NCBI GenBank assembly: GCA_030765045.1
Contig: CM060970.1
Span: 52,476,076 to 52,540,075, forward strand
Reading direction: 5' to 3'
Length of the DNA stretch: 64,000 nt
Origin: Tenodera sinensis
Taxonomy: Eukaryota > Arthropoda > Insecta > Mantodea > Mantidae
Shown here: positions 12,501 to 24,400 of the stretch, one piece after another
Position numbering within the stretch: position 1 is the stretch's first letter
Layout: every line of letters begins with the position of its first letter
Notes under the pieces: model-generated
The model's database searches: none
The model's input: only the letters and a program-made list of their open reading frames with translations
What the model was told of the DNA's origin: nothing
Program-made: the position numbers and the translations under genes

Positions 12501-15386
12501 TTGGATAGCTTTATCTTGTTTTTTATATGCTTGGGGTATTCTTTGTGACTGAGCATAAAACCTGTTATGGGATTCTGCTATTTCCCTATCTGTAGTTAAG
12601 CTTTTGTTATGTTTTAATGGTTCAGTTGTATTTTTTGATAATTTTGTTTTATTAAGGAAAAGTGTATTTTATTTCCATCTTTCCTATAGTCCATATGTTC
12701 TACAAAATTTGTGAAACTGGCCCTCTTTGCTGTAATTAATTCTTTCTTAAAAATGGCTGCTTTTCTTCCCCAGTTTTGTACATCTTCTGGACACTTGGTT
12801 CTTTCGGCTTTGACTCTTGCTATATTTCTTTCGTGTTTTAACTTAGATGAAGATGGAGACCAAAAGTAACTATATTTTTTTAACTTTCCTTTGGGGATAT
12901 GTGTTTTGGCTGCTGTCAATAATATTTCACAAATTTTTTTATTCATTTCATCTGTTGACTTGAACTCTGATTCTAACAGTATATTACACTTCCCTTCTAT
13001 CTCATTTTGGAAACTGGACCAATCTTTTTTAAAATTCCAAGAAGTTTTAATTTTTGGTTTGTTACTTTTATTTATTAGACTTCTTATGGAGTTTATGGTG
13101 ATTCTGTGGCCTGAACCTGGGTCTTCTATTATTTCTCTTTTTGTATTGTCAATTATGTCAGATGATACCATCAGAAGGTCAGGATTTGTACCCGAACTAT
13201 TATAATGAAGATAAGTGTGTGGATCATTTGGATTAAATATTAATTCCATTGTTGATGAGTTTAATAGGTCTTCTATGACTCTTCCTGCTGAATTTATATC
13301 TCTGTAGCCCCACCTAGGGGAGTGTGCGCCTCCTATAGCCTCTCCTACCCAATTCCCATCCTCATCCTGCCCGTGGTGCACCCTGCTTTTAACAGATGAG
13401 GCTCTGGGGACCGAATCACAGCGGTATAACTGTTTCATCTAAAATGGAGGAAATGCCATTTACATATGTGCTGGCCTATCACAGCACAACAGCGTCCCTC
13501 AGAGGCACATGAGGGGAAGGTCGGTGGATCTAAATACCACCTATTTAGTCCTCCCGGCTAGGTCCGATGGACCCGTTGACCAACGATAGGTGTGGTCCCC
13601 CTTGCAAAATGGGGGTTTAAGTCGGGTGATGTAGCTGCCACATTGTAAAACTGGTGCCCGTTAAGAAAACAGTTACATGAAAGCCATATACATGAATATG
13701 AGTTCTAAAGATAAACATTCCGGAGTTAAAACTGTCCCCCATTCGGATCTCCGGGTGGGGACATCTTTAGGCAAATTTCATCACAACAATTCCAATACTT
13801 TAAGAATTCTACAATGGAATGCAGAAGGCATGTCCCAGTCTAAATAGAAAAGTAACATTTGGTAAACCTACTAGACATACTTTGGCACACATGCATACAA
13901 ATTTAGACAACATTGTGACAAAAATTGTGGATTTAGTCATTTTCACAGGTGTCTCCCCTTAAGGAATTGAATAACTCTTTTTAAATGTCTGTAAAGAAAC
14001 AAGAGCTTACTGGGCAAGTGCAATAGGAGTCTAAAAGTTGTAGGTATAAGAGGTAGAACTGGAACTTAAAAATTCAATGTCACAACTGGGATTTGAACCA
14101 CAGACCTTCCGCTTACCGGGCGACTGCTCTACCACTGAGCTATTGTGACAAACTGCCAGAATGGCATTAAATTCTCAAACCAGTTCGTATTTCTCCTGGT
14201 AAACTGGTAAACCACAAAGGCGGTCTCATATCAGTTTGTTGCAGTTTGTTGGCATAAATAAAATAATAATTGTAGGTATAAATTGTCAAACCACGGGCAA
14301 CGCCGGGTATTTTAGCTAGTTTGCAATATTTTGCAATTGTCAGTCACGTATATATAATCTGTTTACTGTGAAGATAAAGTAGATGTTGATACCGAAATTT
14401 AGATTCAAATCGAATGGGCTTGATAAAGACACGTTTTAATTTAATTACCGGATGTGAGATTTGCGATAAGTGTTGAGTAATAACATAGGTAGATAATAGA
14501 GTAGGAAGCGTTGTAAGGTGAGCAAAATATGAGTAAAGAATAGTCGTTAAATTTGTAGGATAAATGCATTATTGGTTTGAAATTAACGAGTCATGACGTC
14601 ATACCACATAATTCGAAATTGCCATCAAAATTTAAGGTTAGCCAACGTTTGAAAAACTAAGCTAGTTTGAAATTCACGGTCAAAATTCAGGTCTGCCAAC
14701 CTTAAAAGTCGCGCGATATGTTTAATAAAATATAAAGAAAACATTGTTTAATCATAGAAAGGTAACTATATATTTGGAATTCAAAAAAGGACATGTTTGA
14801 ATAGAAAGGGACATTTATAAATTGTGAAAAGGAATGAAATAGTATTTTGGATGCGAGGCTTTCTTTTGATGACGTCATGAAATTTGAAATCGGGAGGAAC
14901 GTTTTTTTAAAGCGTAGGGAGACGCCAGTAAGCGTTACCAGATCGGTGGAGAACTTAGCTGTGGACACATGTGAGTTGCGGTTGCTCTGCGAGGAAGTCG
15001 GCATAACTCCCGAAATGTGTTAGAGTTGAGAATAAATAGTCTCCAAAGTTATTCTGGGTGATCTATATTAAATATACCCGTGCATACCCTGGATTAATGT
15101 CTCATGTTCGAGCATAGCCGGAGCAGAACTACAAGAATCGACAACGGTCGATACGTTACCACGAAGCCTCACTTTTCGCTACAAATTGGATCCTATACTT
15201 GGGGCAACCAATAAACATTTATCGCTTCAATGTAAGCAGAAGCACGTGGCACAAATGAACCTCATTGGCTGGAGCGTTTTTGTACTCCTGTATTCTTCCG
15301 CAATAATAGTGCCAAGGCCTATTTAACTTCTTGCTTTACTTGCGTCCAATAAACCACTTAAATTGTTGTTACAATATAGAATATAA

Positions 15387-15418
<32 letters not shown>

Positions 15419-18400
15419 GCCCCCTAGCCTGCGCAACCGCAGACTAGGGGGCTCCCCATTCTTAATTGACCCGGTTTCTAACAATTTTGACCGGGTCCTA
15501 TAAACAATTTATATTTATAAACAATTTTTTAATATAAGTATAAAAGTTTTACAATTTTAATTAAGGATAACATTCATAGATTACAATTTTATAATATTTT
15601 CAAAGAAGGGGAATTAACACATTAAAATTGACACATTAAAATTAAACTGCAACAATCTGAAATACTCAGACGAGAGACACACATAAAAATAATAAAGGGA
15701 AGAAAATAAGTTAAAATAAGAACATATTAAAACAAATCGTTATGTCATGCAATAAAAACTACTAAAACACAACATGCAATAAAATAAGATAAATTAATAA
15801 TACTAAAAACCTTAAAAACCGTTAAAATAACATACATAATTAATACTTCTAAAATTTGTTAATACTTTTAAAATTAATTAGTTAAAACGCAAAGCAATAA
15901 AGACATTAATTCACATAGTTAATAAAATACTATTATAGATTAAAAGTTGAGATCTATCTATTATAAAATTCTTTAAACTTAAATTTTGAATAAGCCCCAG
16001 TAATGTTGTTCAAAGTCCCCCAAAGTCTCTTCTTGCGGAGTATTTCATAGATAGTTTTGCCTTGTAGGCGTTTTTGATGTACTCTCCTTATGTCTGATGT
16101 ATGTGGGCATTCAAAGACTGCGTGCTCGGGGGTGCCAATATTGTTACATATGCACATATTTGTGTCACATTGACCAAATCTATTCAGATATTCTGGATAT
16201 GGACCATGGCCAGAGAGGTAGTGCACAAGACCCTGAGATGGCTTGAGATATTTCATTTTTATTCTTTCTATAACATTAGGAAAAAATGAAAACGTTCTTC
16301 TTCCTGTGAGACTTGCCTCCCATTCATCTTGCCAGATGTCTAACATTTTTTCGTTTAATTCTGTTTCGTCATCGACTCTAAAACCTGCAAGTTGTGATGC
16401 TCTTGTGCTATTACCTCTTCGGAGCCAGTAACGGGCTGCCCTCTTTCTTATCTCTAGGTCTATTGGTAAAATGGCTAATATAACATATAGTGCGTCCGTA
16501 GGTGTGGTGGAAAAAGCGCCTACCATTCTGATTAAAATTTTCCTTTGCATACTCCTCAGTGTTCTTTTAGCTACATCTAAAAACACCCTTTCCCCCCAAC
16601 AACTAGCCCCATATGCCACAATCCCTGTTAAGATCGCATTATTATATAGTTTTATGGCGTTATAAGGTATTCTACCACCATTACATGTGATGCGTATTAC
16701 CTTATTCATTATAGTAAATGTTTTAGCTGTTACTTGATCTATATGCACCTTAAAATTTACTCTCTCATTAAAATGTATCCCTAAAAACTTTATACTATTT
16801 TCCCGCATTATCGTATGGTCATTTATTTTTAAAATCGGTGATCTTTGTAATGAGCCCTTTAATAACACATATTTCGTTTTCGCAATGGAGATTTTTAATT
16901 TTATTTGGGAGAATTTTAAAAGTATTTCATTTAGTATATTATTGGCTTTTATTTCTAAGTCTCTTCTAGAATTAGCCTCTATAATTAAAAGAACATCGTC
17001 GGCATATGCCACCACACCATGAACGTCATCTAAAACACTAAAACATTTCAAGCATCCATTAAAACCTATATTCCAGAGAGTTGGTCCGCACACTGAGCCT
17101 TGGGGACAGCCTTTAGTTAAAATTTTACTAAAACACTTATCACCTATATTAAAATTCACAAGTCTTTGTTCACAGTAATGTACAATTATTTTATATAATT
17201 TATCAGGGCATTGTAAGTCTATTAAAGCTTTAAACAACGAAGGCCACCACAGATTATCAAATGCGCCATAGATATCAACAGATATACCAATTACATACTT
17301 TTTATTCGAAGATTCAATGAGCGCAGCGGCGTAATTAAGTGCGTCATCCGCAGATTTGCCTGGTCGAAATCCATATTGATGCTCATATATCTCACTTCTG
17401 TTAGTCTATTACAAATTAATTTCTCCTGTACTTTAGCTAACACGTTGAAGACAAATCGGCCGGTAGGACTTTGCTAATTTTGGATCCCTATCTGATGCTT
17501 TCTTCAGTATAACCAGTTTAGACTGTTTCCAAATATTAGGTATTTTGCTCTGTTTAAAACATTCATTGAATAAACTAACTAGGTATGCTGTGATTTTCGT
17601 GTCTAATGCCTGTAACACTTCTATAGAAATATTGTCCGGCCCCGGTGCTATCCTGCGTTTCATCCCTGAAATTGTCTTTATTATCTCTGCCTCCGTCGTT
17701 GGCGCTATATCTGTATTCCAAAGTTGTGGATTGGAGATGATGTTTCGTGTGTCCCTGTGTTGTTGTTCCTCTATGGTGGGGTCATCTGTAGGTAGCAGTT
17801 TGTCTATAAGGTATCTGTATTTTTCTGTTGGCCCTACAGTGTGAGTACCGTCTTCCTTTACTATTGTTGCCATAGTGAGTGGTGTGAGAGAAGAGAATGG
17901 GTGGGTGTCACAAGAGGGAGTCCTCCGTGGTGGAGCCTCTTGACAAATGCCATGCCAGGACAAGTCCTTTACTGGCTCAATTATTTCTGTTTAAATAGGA
18001 CGGTGGGAAGACGGTGGGAAAAGTTGGCTGGGATTGGTTGGTTGGAAAACATAGAGGTGGTTATTTGGCCAAGTAAGTGTCTGGGGCGTTTGTAGGTTTC
18101 CCCGGGGTCGATGTCGTATTCCCCGAGGCCACGGATAAGGGCATTGAAGCTCTGTGGTAGGGAATTGAAGAAAGTATGAGATAGGGATAGAATATGGTCT
18201 GTCAGGGTTTGAATGGAAAGGTCTCTGTGGATGTCTCTGTTAGGGATATACCAGTCTGCATCTACTGATATTCGTAGAAATCTGTTCTGCAGGGTTTCTA
18301 GGCGTTTCAGGTGTGATCTTGCAGCGATTCCCCAGACTTGGCATCCGTAGGTGATAGCAGGGCGGAGGACTTGCTTATACAGGAGCAGTTTGTTGCGAAT

Positions 18401-21400
18401 GGACATCGTCGACTTTCTATTGTACAGCGGGTATAACATAGCCATCCTACCGTTGATTTTGTTGGATATGTTTTCGATGTGGGGTTTCCATGTAAGCCTA
18501 TGGTCCAAGGTGACACCAAGGTACTTAGCTTGGTTGGACCAGTTCACTCTACCTCCAGCTATTTGCAGTTCTGGTAGATCTTGTACCAGTCTTCTGGTAA
18601 AGGTGACTGCCTAGGATTTTCCAGGGTTGATTTTTAATCGCCAGGTTGAAAACCAAGCTTTCAGTGAATCTGCATACCTCTGTAGCCTGTTTACTGCTAC
18701 TCTGGGATTAACAGAGGCAGTGGCAATGGTGGTGTCATCGGCGAACTGGTAGAGTGAACACCCCTGGTAGGATGGCAGTGTATTTATGTAGATGAGAAAT
18801 AGAAGAGGCCCGAGTACACTCCCTTGAGGGACTCCTGCATGTATTGGCCTGGATCTTGAAGATACTTCTTCTTTACAGACTGAGAATGTTCTGTTTCTGA
18901 GATATGAATGAATCAGATGAGTCATGTGGGGAGAAAAATCGAGTGGTGTGAGTTTCTCCTTGACTATTTTATACGGAGTCCCCCAGGCATCTTTAGCAAG
19001 GCAATCGGCGGCAAACTTACGCCAGCTGTTTGTTTTGTGTTTCTGAAGTGTTTCCTCATATTTCGTTTTGTTTCTTCTGTAAATTGTTAACCTAATTGCA
19101 CTTTCATCCGGGTTCAAAGCTTGTTGATAAAGTCTCCTGGTGTTTCTACAAACTCTTCTGAGTCGTTGTAATGTATCGGACCAGGGCGTATTAACAGGTT
19201 TATTAGTTATCTTGGTTAGGGGAATGCACTTTGTCATGGCCGATTTTATTCTATTCTTTAAATCTGTAGCTGCATAGTTTGTCGTCTCCTTCTACTACCA
19301 ATGGTGGTGGGCTGAATGTGTTGCTTAATTTATTCCAATCGGCCTTTTTGTAATTGAACCTAGTTTCTGTTGTGTAGAGTGTACTGGTACTAATAATAAA
19401 TGTGATTAGATTGTGATCACTTGTGGTTTGGTTTTGTGTTACGGTACATTCAGAGATTAACCCTAGCGCCCTACTATTACAAAGTGTTATGTCTATGTTT
19501 GCGTTTGCACCAACGCGACCTATGTATGTTGGCGGGTTACCTGGTCTGTTCATAACTTCTAGGTTAAATTCCATTAACAGTTCTTCCACCATATCTCCCC
19601 TGTCGTCTACCCTGCCACTATACCACAGATGAGACTTAGCGTTGATATCCGATGTTACAATAATCGGCTTGTCCCCATATGTTCTCAATATTTTTCTAAG
19701 TAAAGATGTGCTTTCTATATCCCTACTGGGTTGACTATATGTTAACTAATATTAGACTAAACCTACCTGTATAGATCTCTACACAGTTACAGAATTCATT
19801 ACAGAATAATACATTTTTAATTACTTTGACCTGTTTATTCAGCACAATTATGCTCGCCGTTGCATTATCCCTATGTACAATTATATTACAATTTATGGGC
19901 ATATGTGGTACGCTACCATCTCTAGAATATGGCTCCTGTAAGCATAAAATATCCAGCGACATGTCCTCCACTAATTTTCTGGCCTCACTCATTACCAACT
20001 TGGATCTGGCACAGTTTAGTTGTCCTACCTTTAGTTTAATAAAATATGCCATTATAACAATAAAAACAAACTACATAAAACCATCTATATCCTATAAAAA
20101 TAAGATCACTACAATGTAGAAACCAAACGGTACCAGATAAAAATAGGCAATTCTTTACAACATAATCAGAGGTCAAAAAATCAGGAACACAGAAGTTTAA
20201 AACAATAACATAAATTTTATCATATGTAAAAGACATAAAAATATCAGAAACATAAAATGTAAGAATACGGTTAATATCTAAAAGCAGATAAAAATTTGTT
20301 ACGTGAGAATCATAAAAAACCTCAAAGTTCAATTTTAAAAATATTCGAAAATAAAACTCTACATATAAATAGTAAAAACATAAAATACAGATACCCATGT
20401 TAGTTAAATAAGATAAAATACGGTTAAAATTTAAAAACAAGTAAAATTTATTTATAACATAAATATATAATACCCCAAAGTTTAATTTTAAGACTATTCG
20501 AAAATAAAACTATACGTATAAAAGGTAAAAACTTAATAAAATACCCATTTTAATAAGATAAAACATATAAAACACAATTAATTGATAAAAGAGACATATT
20601 ATATCTAAAATACAATAAAACTGCGTTACGCGACATGTCGCTGATAGTTTAAAACCCAAGAAATAAGAAAAGAGCAAGTAAAACCATACCTGTTATAAAT
20701 TTTTGCCTATTACTGTCCGCGTTACTGGCCATAGTCCGTTCTTTGTATCTGTCTTTGTAGCAACGTTTTATAAACTTCACATTCTGAAGAATTTGGTTTC
20801 TTACACTTTTCTTTCTTATTTCTAGATTTACATGCGATGCACACCCCCGGCAATCGCTTCTTTTCACATTCTTTCCTTATGTGATCCTGTTCCCCACAAT
20901 GCCCACATACCTTTTTATTTGATGTGCACATTTTCATGACATGACCCAAATCCTGGCATTTGTTGCAACGGGGTACCACAAGGAAGTCTTTAACTGTTAT
21001 ACACGCAAAGTCTATGTAGAGTTTACCCTTGTTTAAAATCAGTGTTCTCAATTTATTGTCTACCTCGAATACATGGTGTGCCGCATCTTCCCTACGGGGC
21101 CCTGTTAAAAATCTATGTTTAATCAATTTGTCATATTGCTCGCGTGGTATATCTTCGGCCAAGTTTTGTTCATACATTAGATCCCTAAGTTTCTCTTTCT
21201 CGATCCACTTCGGGACATCGTAAAGTATTAGCCTTGGTAAAAATTTCTTAGGTTTTTCTATTTTCAGCTCTTTGGTTAGCACCGGATGATTTAGCAATTT
21301 GTTTGCATCATTTTCAGTTTCAACTTCACTTCTTGGCATCCTTACCTATTTCGCCTTTGTGACTTACAGGTAATGTAGCCATCGCGGCGTATGTTTGTTT

Positions 21401-24400
21401 TCCCATCCCCTTCAATTTTTCGTTTTCACTTCTTAGTCTACCATTTTCTTTTTCCAATTCCACGATACGCCCCATTGAGTAGTTGAGATTGTTTGCTAGC
21501 TCCATAAGCTTCCTCTGAATGATCCCGATTTTGTCCCTGGTTATTCGCTCACCAGTTGTAGGCATATTCTCTACCTCTTGGAGGTCTACTCTCATGTACA
21601 TAGCCGGTGTAGAAATATCTTCTAGCCTGGTTTGAGCGCTTATACCAGCACTAGAGGCACCTTCTCGTTCGTTTACCGAACTATCACTCCTCCCTCGTAG
21701 AGGGGTGCCTTTAATTGGAGATCGCTGCATTATATTCCCTCTGTCTATCTAATTGCACCTCCTAGCCGGAATCTCCGCTACCGGATCTTCCGTTGCCCAG
21801 GGTTGGGGGGCGAGGACCCGGGTGCGCGTTGACTGCAAAAAGAAAAAGAATTTAAACACTTGACAGTAAGGGCCGCGTACACACGCAAGACACCACTTAC
21901 AGGGGGAAAGCAATCAACGTCCAACCCCAGAATATAATGTAATGTAATATACTGCAATAATACACTATACACCTGATCGCCAATCGCAGAAGGAATTGGG
22001 TGGGTGTCACATGAGGGATTCCACCGTGGTGGGCCTCAAGACAAATGCCATAACAGGACAAGTCCTTTACTGGCTTAGAGGATGATATAAGAGAATGGGA
22101 CTGTGGTAAGGCGGTGGAAAAGTTGTTGGAAATTTGTAAAGCATATGACATTGAGATTTTTTTTTTTTATTGGGAATGGAATTGATTAATTTTGTCCAAG
22201 AAGAAGTCTGGGGCGTTTGTAGGTTTCCCCAGGGTCAATGTCATATTCCCCGAGGCCACGGATCAGGGTATTGAAGCTTTGTGGCAGGGCGTTGTAGAAG
22301 GTGCGGGAGAGAGATAGGATATGGTCAGTGAGAGTGGGGATAGATAAGTCTTGGTGGATGTTTTTGTTGGGAATATACCAGTCTGCATCAGTAGATATGC
22401 GCAGATATCGATTCTGAAGGGTTTGTAGTCTCTGGAGATGAGAAGCAGCTGCAATGCCCCAGACTTGGCAACCATAGGTAAGAGCTGGTCGGAGAATCTG
22501 TTTGTACAGAATTAGTTTGTTGGGAACAGACATTGCCGATTTTCTGTTATAAAGAGGGTACAGCATAGCCATCCTTCTATTGATTTTGTTGGTGAGGTCT
22601 TCTATGTGTGGCTTCCAGGTGAGTTTGTGGTCTAGTATAACTCCAAGGTACTTGGCTCTGTTGGACCAGTGAACTCTACCACCAGCTATTTGGAGTTCAG
22701 GAGGATCTGCCTGCACCACTCGCCTGGTGAAGGTGACTGCCTGTGACTTGGTTGGGTTTATTTTCAGGCGCCAGGTGGAAAACCATGCTGTCAAAGAGTC
22801 GGCATATCGTTGCAGCCTGTTTGCTGCTACTCTATGTTTAATAGAGGCAGTGGCAATGGCGGTGTCATCTGCAAACTGGTAGAGGGTACATCCAGGGTAT
22901 GATGGTAAGGAATTTATGTATATCAGGAACAGAAGCGGCCCGAGAACACTTCCCTGGGGGACTCCTGCATGGATGGGTCGAGAAATGGAGAATACCTCTT
23001 CTTTGCAGACGGAAAAGGTTCTATTATTCAGATAGGAATGGAGAAGATGAACAATATGGGGAGGAATGTCGTAGTGGATAAGTCTGTAAAGGAGCCCCTC
23101 ATGCCAGACGGAGTCAAAGGCCCGTGAAATATCGAGGAAGAGGGAGACTACAAAATGACGGTTGTTAAAACCTTTGAGTACGTCGTCCACCAGCCGAAGG
23201 AGTTGGTGAGTGGTAGAGTGTTTCCTGCGAAAGCCAAACTGCTCCGATTTGAGGATCTGATGGGTATCCAGGAAGCTTTGGAGGCGTGCCTGCACAATCT
23301 TCTCAAATAGCTTGCTTAGAGAAGGAAGTAAACTGATGGGTCGAAAACCGTCAGGGGAGGAAGTGTCTTTCCCTGGTTTTGGCAGTGTAATCACCTTTGC
23401 ATGTTTCCAGGCCTGCGGAAAGTACGCCAGTTGAAGAATGGTGTTAAATAATTGTACGAGAAGGGCCAACCACTGCTGTGGTAGGGCCTTAAGAGCCGCA
23501 TACGGTATGTTGTCGAACCCAGAAGCTTTGTAGGGGGCGACACTAGAAAGTAGACTACGAACTTCCTCTACAGTGGTTGGAGTTGTATCTTCTGGCAGGA
23601 AGGGCCGGGATAAGAAGTCAGCGACTTGGCCTTCGACTTGATGCCTGAGTTCTAAGTCGCAGGTATCTGCTGGATGGAAGGTGCCTTCAAGGTATTCTGC
23701 CATCAGTTCGACCTTCTCTCGGGCAGATTGTGCAACACGAGTGCCATGTCGAATGGGTTTTTCCTGTGTGGGCAAACGGAGCAAGGCTTTGGACATCTGC
23801 CAAAGTGAGTTGTCTGTGGTGTCAAGTGAAGACAATTTTCGCTCCCAGTCGGCATTGAAATGGTCGGCCAGTTCCATCTTTAACAAACGTTGTAGGCGAT
23901 TGTATTCTGTACGGTCGAGAGGGCTTCCAGTGTGTTGGGCTCGTCGGCGGGCTCTGTTTTTGCTGGCTATTAGGTCACGGAGGTGACGAGGCAACTTCCT
24001 GACCGCTTGAGCGGGTCCTCTGCTCGGTGGAGTGGCTTGCGTAATGGCTGTAGAGATGGATGTGGTGAGGTGGTCCACCAGTAAGTCCACTTCCTGTATC
24101 GTAGTACAGGGGTCTATAGGTGCTGGCAGGTCGGCCATTATGCTGGAGAATGTTTTCCAGTCGACTCGCCTGGGAGATGGAAAGAGGGATTGTGTTTTGT
24201 AGTTTGGTTTGGTATGGAAGATCAGTAGCAGAGGGTAATGGTCGGAAGTCAGTTCTGGAAGTGAACATATTTGAGAATGTAGTGTTGTGTTCTTGACCAG
24301 GGCAATGTCCAGCCAATCTGGGGGACGACGACCTCCGTAGTCCATGGTTGGAGAAGATGGCGAGAGAACCACTATGTTGTTTGTTTGTACGTAGCGTTCC

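Larger units (their letters stand above)
10078..13853 (-). mobile_element. I-like (RNase H-bearing) LINE with 5' inversion and 13-bp target duplication
   Basis: The perfect duplication TAAATAGAAAAGT lies at 10078-10090 and 13841-13853. Between them, 10091 to about 13330 is the 3' part of a LINE on the minus strand: end of the endonuclease, RT, RNase H and a C-terminal Cys/His motif. About 13330-13840 is the same element's 5' part on the plus strand. It includes an ORF start whose last residues read TLRILQWNAEGMSQS, the N-terminal motif of the APE-like endonuclease, cut off by the duplication. This is the classic twin-priming structure. The stretch of endonuclease between the two halves is missing. 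The coding region is frameshifted, so the copy is dead. Confidence 0.85.
15378..21943 (-). mobile_element. R1-clade LINE, near full length, split by a nested Jockey; 15-bp target duplication
   Basis: AGAATATAATGTAAT at 15378-15392 and 21929-21943 is a perfect 15-bp duplication bounding the element (15393-21928). Minus-strand order: short 5' UTR, ORF1 with three CCHC knuckles (about 21730-20720), an AT-rich spacer, ORF2 endonuclease (about 20052-19250), linker to RT interrupted at 17877-18952 by a Jockey, RT, and a C-terminal CCHC (to 15954), then a 0.5-kb AT-rich 3' UTR ending in a hairpin and T tract. The net length without the nested insert is about 5.5 kb. KGCPQGSVCGPTLWN and the GHG..YLxRFG..CxC..HxxxxCP tail are typical of the R1 clade. 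Several frameshifts make it inactive. It is not at an rDNA target. Confidence 0.85.

Noticed and set aside
14082..14152. tRNA gene on the minus strand (GGT anticodon position)
   Set aside because: Acceptor arm pairs well but the T and anticodon arms are mismatched, and it sits inside a duplication-flanked SINE.
20036..20440. 134-codon minus-strand frame
   Set aside because: AT-rich repeat spacer of the R1 element; hydrophobic Phe/Tyr/Ile-rich translation typical of AT-rich noise.
22157..22168. A12 tract as the Jockey poly(A) tail
   Set aside because: The sequence beyond it is shared with the 3' UTR of the nested Jockey copy, so the tract is internal.
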